From the NCBI RefSeq assembly GCF_018531195.1, contig NZ_JAHDYS010000002.1, positions 278,184 through 342,183 of the forward strand: 64,000 nucleotides of DNA, read 5' to 3'. The notes beneath the pieces were generated by a model. That model made no database searches, had not been told where the DNA came from, and saw only the letters and a list, made by a program, of their open reading frames with translations. Numbering within the stretch: position 1 is the first letter of the stretch; each line of letters begins with the position of its first letter. Positions 8,958 to 18,217 of the stretch are shown here, piece by piece. The position numbers and the translations under genes are program-made. The stretch comes from Pelotalea chapellei (GTDB lineage Bacteria > Desulfobacterota > Desulfuromonadia > Geobacterales > Pseudopelobacteraceae).

Positions 8958-11301
8958 CAATGTTGAGCGGCAAGGCCAGGAAGTGCGGCTTTACCCGTTT
9001 TGCCGAGGCACAGATGAATACGATGCCCACGACGGAAACGCTCAACTTTATTCTCGACGGTGCTGTTACCGCCCGTATGGCCATCTTCCCGAACGGGCCG
9101 CTGATGCGGATTGCGGACGCCGAAGCGTCCGAGCATGGCGAAGAGCAGCTGCAGCTGCAGGAGAATGGACGTTACGAATACGAACTGGACACTCCCGGGT
9201 TATCGCTACTACCTGAAACCGGCATCGGTGCGGTTAAGCCGAGCATAAATCCGAAACGGACGCATTGCGGCATTATCGAGCCGGGGCTCAACACGGGACG
9301 ATTGGGGCTTATCGTCCGGAACGGCGACGGCACAATCGTCGGCAGGGCGGCAGTCGAAGTCAGGTCGCTGAAAGTCGACTATCGCGACCACTACCGCCGC
9401 ATGATGGAAGAGATTACCGAACGTTGCGTTTCGCTGCTCATGGAGCTGCGTTCACCTTCGGCACTGCGCTTTTCTCCCGATCCCGGCAAGTCCGCCAAAA
9501 CAATTCACCAGCGTTTTGCCTTTCTCCGCTCACTCCTCGATTCTCGCCATTTCCGCGATGCCCTGCACCGTATTGCCACCCATCCGCACCGTCGATGGGA
9601 ACCGGAAGAGACCGTCTGCGACATCCGCCGCGGTTTCCGTCCCGATGCAAGAAGCCAGCGTCAACTTGCCAAAGGGGCGCGGCGCGTGCCGCTGCCGGCT
9701 GGCCATCCGCTGGTTGCAACCGTTTCATCCCTGCCAGAGCGAATAACCGTTTATAAAAATGTTCAGACCGACGATACGCCGGAAAACAGGTTCGTAAAAT
9801 TTGCCCTGCAGACCTTTGCCGGATTCCTCAACAAAATGTCCTCAAGCTGGAAGAAATCGGCAACGGTACGGACGAACGTCTGAAGGCAGATATTAAAAAT
9901 CTGGAAAACGGTCTCGAAGCGGCACTGTCTGCCGATATTTTCAGAGGGGTGTCCGATCCGGAAATGCTGCCGCTGGGGAGTCCGGTACTGCAGCGCAAGG
10001 AGGGCTACCGCGAGATTCTCCAGGCCTGGCTCAAGTTCGATATGGCCGCACGTCTGGTCTGGCATGGCGGCGATGATGTGTACGGCGCGGGTCAGCGTGA
10101 CATCGCTGCGCTTTACGAATATTGGGTCTTCTTTCGGCTGCTGGACATAGTTGCCGGTATTTTCGAGCTGCAGAAGCCGGCGGTAGAGGAGCTGATCGAA
10201 AAGACGGGTGACGGCTTCGGACTGAAACTTAAATCGGGCCGGCATCTGGCCGTGAAAGGCAGCTTCGAATCAGGCGGCCGAAAGCTGCTCGTCGAGTTCG
10301 GCTACAACCGCACTTTTTCAGCCGACAAAAGGCGCACGAAAGAGGGCTCCTGGACGAAGAACATGCGGCCGGACTACACCCTCAGTTTGTGGCCGGCAGA
10401 ATTCGAGCCCGAGGCTGCCGAAGCCCAGGAACTGATGGTGCATGTGCACTTCGACGCCAAATACCGGGTGGACCGGCTGACGGAACTGTTCGGCAGTGAT
10501 GATGCGGACGCGGAAGAGCGTCAGGAGCAGCGCGGCACCTGGAAACGCGCCGACATGCTCAAGATGCACGCCTATCGCGATGCCATCCGCCGCACCCATG
10601 GTGCCTACATTCTCTATCCCGGTAACGACGCTCCTGCCAAATTTGCCGGTTTTCGCGAAATTCTGCCTGGGTTGGGTGCCTTCGTGATGAAGCCGGGCAA
10701 CGGCGATGCGGACCTCTGCAAATTCCTCACCGACGTTGTGGAGCACGTCTGCGACCGCGCCACCTCACGAGAGCGCGAGACGTATCATGTCTATCGAGTG
10801 CATGAAGAACCCGCCGAATATCAAGTGAGTCAACTGATACCGGAATACGAAACGAAATCTAAACGCCGCCATGCTCCGCCGGTTGAGACTTCCGTTTTGG
10901 TTGGCTGGTGTAAGGATGAAAAACATTTGAAATGGATTCGGCAGAGCAAGCTCTACAACTTCAGAATGGATACGGCACCCGGTTCATTGCGGTTAAAACC
11001 GGAAATTGCCGGGGCGAAATATCTGCTGCTTCATGGTGCAGGGTCTAACGCGCTGCCGGGGCTGTACCGCATTACTTCCGAAGGCCCACGCGTCATTTCG
11101 AAAGATGCGCTTGTCAAAAAGGGCTATCCCCATGAGCCCAATCACGATCACTATTTGATATCAGATGTTGAACTGGCTGCAGAGTTTGAAGGTTTTGAAT
11201 GGGATTTCACGAAACTGGCCAGCCGGCAGAAAGGCAGAGAATCGGCATGGCCGTATCATGTTTCGCTTGCTGAGTTGATGACGGTAAAGCGAAAACTATG
11301 A
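8954..11301 (+). pseudogene. DUF2357 / PD-(D/E)xK nuclease gene with frameshift
   Basis: Two long open stretches in different frames (8954-9883 and about 9838-11301) join into one protein of roughly 780 residues. Around 9836-9843 the reading must slip by one base: frame one ends LNKMSSSWKK..., while the other continues VLKLEEIGNGTDERLK. The N-terminal half matches the DUF2357 pattern. The C-terminal half carries a nuclease-like pair, RPDY (near 10373) and HFDAKY (near 10453), consistent with PD-(D/E)xK. DUF2357 proteins commonly accompany McrB-type GTPases in restriction systems, but none is here. A base-call error could mimic the break. The stop overlaps the next start (ATGA). Confidence 0.7.
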
Positions 11302-11556
11302 CCGATCTCACCACCACTATCAAACACTTCGCCACCCTCAACCGCGCCCCCGGCCCAACCTGGACCGACCCCACCAACGCAAGCGCCGCACAGGTCGCTC
11401 CTGTTGTTGGCGGTGCTGGACCTGGTTCACCGTGGTTTCATCACTTCGCCGTTCATCGCCGTCACCAGCGATCTGGTGGAGCTGAACGAGCTGTTCAACT
11501 CTACTGCGGCGGATCATCCCCCGCGGCCAAACCAGCAGCATCGCCGGATTCCATGA
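11298..11556 (+). pseudogene. Truncated HNH-type endonuclease, copy 1
   Basis: It starts with an ATG overlapping the previous stop codon. The beginning reads TTTIKHFATLNRAPGP; after a small deletion another frame continues LLLLAVLDLVHRGFITSP and LVELNELFN, then a third frame RRIIPRGQTSSIA. This resembles the N-terminal 90 residues of HNH endonucleases that begin with a 'HKPLLLLAVLDL' segment. The HNH catalytic part is absent. A second truncated copy is at 12506-12712. Confidence 0.6.
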
Positions 11557-11565
11557 GGTACGTGC

Positions 11566-11925
11566 ATGACCACGACAGATAACGCAATAGTCCTGTATCA
11601 AAGTCCGGATGGGGCGGCTTCTCTTGAAGTCCATCTTGATCATGAGACAGTTTGGTTGTCTCAAAAGCAGATGGCGGAGCTGTTCCATCGTGAACGAAGT
11701 GTTATTACCAAGCACCTGCGCAATGTTTTTTCAGACGGAGAATTGGATGAAAAAAGCAATGTGCAAAATATCCACTTTGGAATTCGGGGGACATCTTACT
11801 TAACTCCTTTGGCGAATTCGGGGGATATTGCAACTACTCGTTGTTGCCTTGACCTTACTGACGCAGAGAGGTATACTCCTCGCAACACTCCGAAATTTAA
11901 GGATTTATATACTGTTTGCCCTTAA
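11566..11925 (+). pseudogene. Truncated RhuM-family protein, copy 1
   Basis: The first 70 residues (LYQSPDGAASLEVHLDHETV, then QKQMAELF, RSVITKHLRNVF, GELDEKSNVQN) match the helix-turn-helix start of RhuM/virulence-associated proteins. Family similarity stops at NVQNIH; the remaining 50 residues look unrelated and full-length family members are several times longer. The biochemical role of RhuM proteins is not established. The second copy at 12716 breaks at almost the same point. Confidence 0.6.
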
Positions 11926-11961
11926 TGCAACTTATGGATTGAACCAAGATGAGGTGCTCAA

Positions 11962-12180
11962 ATGATTGACCGTAACAATCCACTCATCCGCGAGGCAACC
12001 AGTCTTCCCCCGCTCGACAAGCTGCGACTGGTTGACTATCTCCTTGAATCCCTTGATATGCCCGATACTGAGCTTGAAAAGCTGTGGGCCGAGGAATCTT
12101 CCCGTCGATGGAAAGGGTATAAGGGCGGAGAGATAGGCTCTGTTTCTGCTGCCGAGGTCTTCGAAAAATACAAACCATGA
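11962..12180 (+). CDS. Addiction-module antitoxin (RelB/ParD-like component)
   Basis: A 72-residue protein of the 'putative addiction module component' type: LPPLDKLRLVDYLLESLD followed by an acidic Trp-containing helix (LEKLWAEESSRRW) and a C-terminal VSAAEVFEKY tail. It overlaps the toxin gene by four bases (ATGA, 12177-12180), the usual coupling for type II modules. It should bind and neutralise the ParE-like toxin and repress the pair. A decayed duplicate of this gene lies at 14335-14480. Confidence 0.82.
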   Translation: MIDRNNPLIREATSLPPLDKLRLVDYLLESLDMPDTELEKLWAEESSRRWKGYKGGEIGSVSAAEVFEKYKP

Positions 12181-12464
12181 ATATCCGCTTCCTTGAACCT
12201 GCCCGGAACGAACTTGATGACGCGTTTGACTGGTACGAAATGGAGCAGAGCGGTCTTGGCCAACGCTTCCTTTCAGAGATCCAGTCTGCCCTGAAGCGGA
12301 TCACCGTCTTTCCTGACAGTTGTGCTGTCATTGCTCCCGGCCTGCGGCGCTGCATGACCCGGAAGTTTCCTTATATGTTGGTTTACGGTTTGGAAAACGA
12401 TACTGTTGTCATAGTTGCTGTTGCGCATATGCATCGTACGCCCCATTACTGGCAGGGCAGATAA
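12177..12464 (+). CDS. ParE/RelE-superfamily toxin
   Basis: A 95-residue toxin of the ParE/RelE fold: FLEPARNELDDAFDWYE at the N-terminus, then QSALKRITVFPDSC and the C-terminal strand pattern PYMLVYGLENDTVVIVAVAH followed by HRTPHYW. The length and the R-x-P-x-Y-W ending fit ParE-like members, which target gyrase, though RelE-like mRNA cleavage cannot be excluded from sequence. The gene is intact and coupled to its antitoxin, so it is probably the one functional type II pair in the surrounding decayed patch. Confidence 0.82.
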   Translation: MNIRFLEPARNELDDAFDWYEMEQSGLGQRFLSEIQSALKRITVFPDSCAVIAPGLRRCMTRKFPYMLVYGLENDTVVIVAVAHMHRTPHYWQGR

Positions 12465-12505
12465 TTGAACCGGTTTCATCGCAGCGGCCAAGATATCGCC
12501 GTTCC

Positions 12506-12712
12506 ATGACCTCACTAACCACCTCCATAAAACACTTCGCCTCCCTCAACCGCGCCCTCGGGCCCAACCTGGACCGACGCCACAAGCGCAAGGCCCTGCA
12601 CAAGCCTCTCCTGCTGCTGGCGGTGCTGCTGGACCTGGTGCAACGCGGCATACTGGCGGCGGATCATCCCCCTCGGCCAGAACAGCAGTTTCACCGAAAA
12701 TTAAGAGGTTAA
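12506..12712 (+). pseudogene. Truncated HNH-type endonuclease, copy 2
   Basis: A 68-residue remainder: KHFASLNRALGPNLDRRHKR, then LHKPLLLLAVLLDLVQRG, then a short tail ending before any catalytic domain. It is a divergent second copy of the fragment at 11298 and is likewise followed directly by a RhuM start. The text just before it (12465-12505) recurs at about 14506-14555. Confidence 0.6.
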
Positions 12713-12715
12713 TGC

Positions 12716-12907
12716 ATGGCCACGACAGATAACGCAATAGTCCTGTATCAAAGTTCGGATGGCGCGGCTACCCTTGAAGTTCGCCTTGACCATGAAACCG
12801 TCTGGCTGACCCAGGATCAGATGGCGGAACTGTTCGGCAGGGAGCGTTCAGTAATCACCAAGCATCTGCGCAATGTATTCAAAGAGGGGGAACTGGAGGA
12901 AGATTAA
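12716..12907 (+). pseudogene. Truncated RhuM-family protein, copy 2
   Basis: It encodes 63 residues, nearly identical at the start to the fragment at 11566 (ATTDNAIVLYQSSDGAA, QDQMAELFGRERSVITKHLR), and stops at GELEED. Past the stop, another frame reads VQNMH, the next residues expected for the family, so a frameshift and a deletion occurred here too. It ends next to the convergent HEPN-like gene. Confidence 0.6.
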
Positions 12908-12979
12908 GTTCGTGCAAAATATGCACATACTGCCCTCCTTTATATTTCACTACAAACTGTCCGTGCTATCACCTTACCG

Positions 12980-13651
12980 TCATAATCCCATGACTATCCG
13001 AGCCATGCGATGCAGTTCCGTATTGGCCAGGGCAACGACCTTCTTCTTGACGGCCCGCGAGTAATACTCCTTTTCTGTTTTTGTCAGCGGAAGGCCATCC
13101 AGCTTTTTTCTGAATAACTCCTTCTGTTTTGGAGAAAAGAGTTGCGACAGGGCATATTCAAGCGACAGTTCTTCGTAGGTATCCTTACGCTGCCGATTCT
13201 TTTCGGCATCCTTCTCGAAGTACAACTCAAACGTTCCCTTGAGTCGTTCCGGCTGAAACTCCCTGCCCCCGAGAGAGAAAGACAAGTCATGGGCGAGTGC
13301 ATTTCTCACTTGTTTCAGCCGTGATTTGTCCTGATCGGAAAATTTGTCCTGCATCTGCTTCATCCAGAAAAAGGAAAGATGATAGGATTCGTAGAGAGCT
13401 GCAGACAGGATCAGCAGCGTCCGGAAATCGTCTTTTTCCTCGTCGGTTGTCAGATTGTCGCATGTCCGCTGATAATCGAAGCGCAACTCCCTGGCGGCAT
13501 TTGCGAGCAAGACCGGAAAAGCTTCCCAGAAGCGGGTTTCCGGGCTTTTCACGACTTCGGCAAGGGTCTGGTTGACATCGAACTCCTTACTGGTTTCCAT
13601 AAGGGGTAATCCAAGTCGGGATAATCGCTCCAGCAGGTTTGTGTCATTCAT
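12980..13651 (-). CDS. HEPN-like protein paired with a nucleotidyltransferase (candidate toxin)
   Basis: A 223-residue, mostly helical protein that I do not recognise by name. Residues 116-121 read RNALAH, a match to the R-x(4-6)-H motif of HEPN ribonucleases, set in a helix (RLKQVRNALAHDLSF) as in that superfamily. The C-terminal third (LTKTEKEYYSRAVKKKV ... ELHRMA) is basic and looks like a separate module. The start overlaps the end of the upstream nucleotidyltransferase gene by eight bases. In known MNT-HEPN modules the HEPN protein is the toxic RNase and the MNT partner AMPylates it. That role is inferred here from gene pairing and the motif. Confidence 0.65.
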   Translation of the reverse strand: MNDTNLLERLSRLGLPLMETSKEFDVNQTLAEVVKSPETRFWEAFPVLLANAARELRFDYQRTCDNLTTDEEKDDFRTLLILSAALYESYHLSFFWMKQMQDKFSDQDKSRLKQVRNALAHDLSFSLGGREFQPERLKGTFELYFEKDAEKNRQRKDTYEELSLEYALSQLFSPKQKELFRKKLDGLPLTKTEKEYYSRAVKKKVVALANTELHRMARIVMGL

Positions 13652-14231
13652 ACAGATTCTCCTCGCGAAGCAGTGCGACAAATCGGTCGATATGTACGCC
13701 AATACGGTCTACTGCTATATCGTAGCTGACCAGTTCGCGGTAATGGCTCACTAGTCGGTCGACATCAATCTGATCACGATGGGCCTTCACCAGGATCAGA
13801 CAATCTTCAAAATCGACCCCCGTGCCACGCATCAGCTTGCTGGAGATCAGATCATAATAATTGAGTATCCCGATGTAGAGTCGGGAATACTCTTTCAACA
13901 GGTAATGATTATTTGGTGCCAGCGGCGTCTCAAGCAGTTCGGTTGTATGAATCTTTTTGCCGGGAAACAGGTCAAAGCGGAATATGTCTCCTTTCCGCAG
14001 CCACCCCCAACTGGTCTCCGGTTCGTAATCCAGACTTTTCAGCATCTTAATCAGATAGGCATACTCGGAGACGTTGGGAACCATGAAATCGACATCCTTG
14101 GTGGATGCCTTGACATCCAGCAGGGTCATTGCCGTTCCACCGCAGGCGATGAGGTGAACCTTCCTTTTCAGGAATCGGTTCCATTGTTCCAGAATATCAA
14201 GCAACTTTTGTTTGTTGAGCCGGTATTCCAT
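13644..14231 (-). CDS. Nucleotidyltransferase-fold protein (candidate MNT antitoxin)
   Basis: A protein of about 195 residues with the nucleotidyltransferase core: GGTAMTLL at residues 31-38 and STKDVDFMV at 43-51, giving the D-x-D metal site (Asp46, Asp48). It resembles AbiEii/DUF6036-type transferases. The later RFDLFPGKK and YDLISSKLMRG segments fit the same fold. The start at 14231 is preferred because AAAGG lies six bases upstream; ATG at 14234 is the alternative. It is the first gene of a two-gene operon with the HEPN-like protein, preceded by tandem 22-base repeats at 14249-14292. Confidence 0.72.
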   Translation of the reverse strand: MEYRLNKQKLLDILEQWNRFLKRKVHLIACGGTAMTLLDVKASTKDVDFMVPNVSEYAYLIKMLKSLDYEPETSWGWLRKGDIFRFDLFPGKKIHTTELLETPLAPNNHYLLKEYSRLYIGILNYYDLISSKLMRGTGVDFEDCLILVKAHRDQIDVDRLVSHYRELVSYDIAVDRIGVHIDRFVALLREENLYE

Positions 14232-14248
14232 CATTATCCTTTTTTTTA

Positions 14249-14292
14249 ACAATTAATTGTATTTATTTATACAATTAATTGCATTTATTTGT
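14249..14292. promoter_or_regulatory. Two tandem 22-base repeats upstream of the MNT/HEPN-like operon
   Basis: Units 14249-14270 and 14271-14292 differ at two positions. Each contains the palindrome CAATTAATTG, and TTGTAT/ATACAA form a further inverted pair across the junction. Position directly before the operon and the AT-rich palindromic design suggest an operator, probably autoregulatory, but no binding protein is shown. Confidence 0.55.
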
Positions 14293-14334
14293 ACATATTT
14301 TTTAAATACGACAAGAGGTGAGAATATGGTAGGG

Positions 14335-14580
14335 CAGATCTCCTTGAATCCCTTGATATGCCCGATATTGAGATTGAAAAGCTGTGGGTTGAGGAATCTT
14401 CCGTCGGTGGGAAGGGTATAAGGGTGGAGAGATAGGCTCTGTTTCTGCTGCCGAGGTCTTCGAAAAAAACAAACCATGAATATCCGCTTCCTTGACAGGG
14501 TAGATAATTGAACGGTTTCATCGCAGCGGCCAAAAGATCGTCGTTCCACAACCTCACACGCCCTCCATAAACCCGTAACC
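14335..14580 (+). pseudogene. Degenerate second copy of the addiction module with toxin deleted
   Basis: From about 14338 the sequence follows 12041-12200 closely (the antitoxin's LLESLDMPD through VFEK and the toxin's first codons), with small indels that break the frame. It then jumps from the toxin's seventh codon to the sequence found after the intact toxin (12450-12560). The toxin body is therefore missing. The end resembles the start of the HNH fragment. The rest of 14293-14683 shows no intact gene. Confidence 0.65.
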
Positions 14581-14683
14581 CCACCCCCGGACAAGCCAGA
14601 AGAGACGCTCCAAACGCCTGATCCCGCACATAATAACGTCCCGCTGGACATAGTTTCCACTCGTCTGATAAAGTACGCAACTC

Positions 14684-17600
14684 ATGAAGATCAAACGCCT
14701 CGAAATATCAGGGTTTAAATCCTTTGCCGACAAGGTCGTGCTCGATTTCCAGCAGGGTGTGACCGGTGTGGTCGGCCCCAATGGCTGCGGCAAGTCCAAT
14801 ATCGTGGACGCTATCCGCTGGTGCATGGGGGAGCAGTCCGCCAAAAATCTGCGCGGCAAGGCGATGGAAGACGTTATTTTCGCCGGCAGCGAGACGCGCA
14901 AACCGCTCGGCATGGCTGAAGTATCGCTGATCTTCTCCACCGAGGATGGACGCGCGCCGGCAAAATACCTGGATTACGCTGAGATTCAGCTTACCCGCCG
15001 GCTGTACCGCGACGGCGAAAGTGACTATCTGATCAACCGGACCCCCTGCCGTCTGCTTGATATTACCGAACTATTCATGGACACCGGTGTCGGTACCCGA
15101 GCCTATTCGATTATTGAACAGGGCAAAATCGGACAGATCCTGCATTCACGTCCGGAAGAACGGCGCTTTCTGATTGAAGAGGCGGCCGGGGTGACCAAGT
15201 TCAAGTCCCGCAAGCACCTGGCATTGAAGAAGATCGAAGGGACCCGTCTTAATCTGGCCCGGTTGGGGGATGTGCTGGGAGAAATTCGCCGCCAGCTGGC
15301 TTCTTTGCAGCGGCAGGCCCGTAAGGCTGAAAAATTTCGTGAATACCGGGATGAACTGCGGGAGATAGATTTATTTTTCACCACCCGGGAGTACCTTGAA
15401 ACCAGGAAACGAAGAGAGTCGGCAGAGCAGGAACTGGCTAGCCTCAATGAACGATTCCGCGAAACATTTGCCGCTTCCAGTGTTGGTGAATCGCGAGTGG
15501 AAGAGGCGCGGCTTGCGTTGGTGGAGGCTGAAAAAGTTCTTGCTGTGACCCAGGAAGAAATCTTCAAGATCAGGAGCGAGTCGAGTGCTGCCGAAAGCGG
15601 TCTGGAATTCCAGCGCAAGGAGCTTTCTTCGCTGACTGCCAGGTTGGCCCGCCTTGAATCTGAAAGCAGTGAACTGGGAGGACGGCTGGCAGAATGCATC
15701 GAGCAGCGCGCCCAACTGGAGCTGCGGCGTGATTCGACTGGAACTGGCAGTGTTGACCTGCAGACGGAACTGCTTCAGGCAGAAGAAGAACTGGTTGGTT
15801 TTCAGCAGGGAGAGGTGGAGGTCAGTCAGAATCTGGAAGCCCGGCGTAAAGAACTGTTTGCCGCTTTGTCTGAATCGGCTCAATTCAAGAGTCGTTATGA
15901 GAATGCCCGCAAGAGACTGGCAACACTTTCCGAACGTCTGGAACGGCATGGCCGAGAGGGGATTCAGCTGGCAGAACGCCTTGAACTGGCCCAAAGACGT
16001 GCTGCAACAATCGATGCAGATTATGGCGGAGCCATTGGGGAGCAGGAATCTTACAGGGTTGAGTTGGCCGGGTTGCGGAAACGGGAAGATGAACTGAAAT
16101 CTCGGCTGCCCGAAATGGAAAAAAAATGGCAAACCGCCCGGGATGATCTGAGCCGAAGTACATCACGCCTGCATTCACTGCGTGAGCTGGAAGCCCAGTT
16201 TGCCGGTTACGGGCAAGGGGTCAGGAATCTAATGAAAGCTTCTGAGCTTCGCCACCGTTTCAGTGGCGTTCTGGCTGATGCCGTGATTGCTCCCCCGGAG
16301 TTGGAGGCGGCACTTGAAGCAGTCTTGGCCGACCGTCTGCAGTGTGTGTTGTGCAGCAATGAAAGTGATGCTCTGGAATCTCTGGAATTCCTCAAGAAGA
16401 GCAATGGAGGCCGGGTTAGTCTGGCACTGTCGGTTGAGTTTGAACCTCAAGCAACCTCTGCAGTGGAGGGTGGGCAGCAACTTGATTCTCTGGTAGAGGT
16501 CTCCGGGCCATTTAGCGGCTTGATGCTGCGGCTTCTGACCGGCGTAATACTCGTGGATGGTCTTCCTGAGGCGCTTTCTCTTGCCCGCATACATCCCGGG
16601 CTGACTTTTGTTTCTCGGGACGGGGATGTGGTCAGCCTTGGCGGTGTTATTTCCGGCGGTTCTGCGGAACAGGTCAGGACAGGGATCATTCATAAAAAGC
16701 GCGAAATACGCGATCTGGAAGAGCGGGTGGAACTGCTTGAGCAGGATGTGGCGGGACTGGGGAGTGAACGTGATCAATTGCGCAGCCAGTCCCAGGAGGT
16801 GGCCGAAGGGCTGAAAAGCGTCGGGAGTCTGCTGCACCAGGCCGAATTGCGGCTGGCTGGATTAATCAAGGATCGCCAGCAGGCAGCGGATGAGATTGTC
16901 CGCACGGAAGAGCGGTTGGCTGTACAAAGTCTGGAGGCTGAAACCCTGCGTGAGGAGCACGAAGCTCTTGTGGGAGAAGAGACGCTTTCTCTGGAACAAA
17001 TGAATACGACAGCTGCTGCCTCCCAGGGACTGGAGCAGGAGGTTAACAGGTTCAAAGAGGAGCTGGATGCCGGGCGGAGCAGGCTGGGACTCGCTCGTGA
17101 GCGGGTTACGGCACTGCGCGTGCGGGTTGCTACGCTTAAAGAGCAGCATGAAGCCCATCAACGGGGTCTTCTTGACCTGGAGCGGCAGGTGGATGACCTG
17201 CAGCGGCGTATGACCGCTGACCGGGAGGAAATGGAAAAAGGGGCTCTTGAGCGCAACCGCTTGCAGACTTCCATTGCTGAACAGAGCGAGCGGCTTGAAG
17301 CATTGGTGCTACGACAGGTTCGGGCTGAACAACAGCTGGCTGACGCACGATCTGGCTATGAAGCTGCCGGAGCTGTGCTGGCCGAAACCGAGGCAACCGT
17401 GAAGCTTTCCCGTGAAAACCATGATGCAGTGCGCCAGGCTCAATCGGATCTGAAGGTACTTTTTTCGACTCTCAGTATGCAGGCAGAGCATCTCGAACGA
17501 GGGGTAATGGAGAAAAGCCGCATTACCATCAGTGAGGCGATGAGCAGTTTCGAGTCTGTAGAGTTTGATGAAGCTGAGCGGAGAGGGCGACAAGTTGAGC

Positions 17601-18214
17601 TGCAGCGTCTTTTAGATGAGCTGGGTGAAGTTAATCTGATGGCAATTGATGAATGTGCGGGCATGGAGGAGCGCTTCACGTTCCTTGCGGCCCAGAAAGA
17701 GGACCTCGAGGAGTCGCTGCGTGGTCTGCAGCAGGCTATTCAGCGCATCAACCGCACGACACGTCAGCGATTTCAGGAAACCTACGCTTTGGTTAATGCA
17801 AAATTCCAGGAAGTCTTTCCGCGCCTGTTCTGCGGCGGGCGAGCTGAACTACGTCTGACCAATGAGGATGATCTGCTGGAGACCGGCATCGACATTATTG
17901 TGCAGCCTCCCGGCAAAAAGCTGCAGAACGTGACCCTGCTTTCCGGCGGGGAAAAAGCGCTGACCGCGGTGGCGCTGATTTTTTCGATTTTTCTGATCAA
18001 GCCGACCCCCTTCTGCTTGCTGGATGAAGTTGATGCGCCTCTGGACGATGCCAACATTGGTCGCTTCAATGACATGGTACGGGAAATGAGCGCGATCTCC
18101 CAGTTCATTATCATTACCCATAACAAGGCCACCATGCAGGTGGCTGACTCGCTGTACGGTATTACCATGGAGTCGCCTGGCGCTTCCAGAGTGGTGTCGG
18201 TACGGCTGAATTAA
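14684..18214 (+). CDS. smc: Chromosome segregation protein SMC
   Basis: A 1176-residue SMC ATPase that compacts and segregates chromosomes with ScpA/ScpB. The N-terminal head has Walker A GPNGCGKSN near residue 32. Long heptad-rich coiled coils flank a hinge at roughly 510-660 (GGVISGG nearby). The C-terminal head has the signature LLSGGEKALTAVAL and Walker B CLLDEVDAPLDD. Length is normal for the family. The ribosome site is weak. It leads a run of targeting, division and RNA-turnover genes on the same strand. Confidence 0.97.
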   Translation: MKIKRLEISGFKSFADKVVLDFQQGVTGVVGPNGCGKSNIVDAIRWCMGEQSAKNLRGKAMEDVIFAGSETRKPLGMAEVSLIFSTEDGRAPAKYLDYAEIQLTRRLYRDGESDYLINRTPCRLLDITELFMDTGVGTRAYSIIEQGKIGQILHSRPEERRFLIEEAAGVTKFKSRKHLALKKIEGTRLNLARLGDVLGEIRRQLASLQRQARKAEKFREYRDELREIDLFFTTREYLETRKRRESAEQELASLNERFRETFAASSVGESRVEEARLALVEAEKVLAVTQEEIFKIRSESSAAESGLEFQRKELSSLTARLARLESESSELGGRLAECIEQRAQLELRRDSTGTGSVDLQTELLQAEEELVGFQQGEVEVSQNLEARRKELFAALSESAQFKSRYENARKRLATLSERLERHGREGIQLAERLELAQRRAATIDADYGGAIGEQESYRVELAGLRKREDELKSRLPEMEKKWQTARDDLSRSTSRLHSLRELEAQFAGYGQGVRNLMKASELRHRFSGVLADAVIAPPELEAALEAVLADRLQCVLCSNESDALESLEFLKKSNGGRVSLALSVEFEPQATSAVEGGQQLDSLVEVSGPFSGLMLRLLTGVILVDGLPEALSLARIHPGLTFVSRDGDVVSLGGVISGGSAEQVRTGIIHKKREIRDLEERVELLEQDVAGLGSERDQLRSQSQEVAEGLKSVGSLLHQAELRLAGLIKDRQQAADEIVRTEERLAVQSLEAETLREEHEALVGEETLSLEQMNTTAAASQGLEQEVNRFKEELDAGRSRLGLARERVTALRVRVATLKEQHEAHQRGLLDLERQVDDLQRRMTADREEMEKGALERNRLQTSIAEQSERLEALVLRQVRAEQQLADARSGYEAAGAVLAETEATVKLSRENHDAVRQAQSDLKVLFSTLSMQAEHLERGVMEKSRITISEAMSSFESVEFDEAERRGRQVELQRLLDELGEVNLMAIDECAGMEERFTFLAAQKEDLEESLRGLQQAIQRINRTTRQRFQETYALVNAKFQEVFPRLFCGGRAELRLTNEDDLLETGIDIIVQPPGKKLQNVTLLSGGEKALTAVALIFSIFLIKPTPFCLLDEVDAPLDDANIGRFNDMVREMSAISQFIIITHNKATMQVADSLYGITMESPGASRVVSVRLN

Positions 18215-18217
18215 TCA

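Noticed and set aside
14249..14292. CRISPR-like tandem repeat
   Set aside because: Only two adjoining units with no spacer between them; it looks like an operator, and there are no cas genes.
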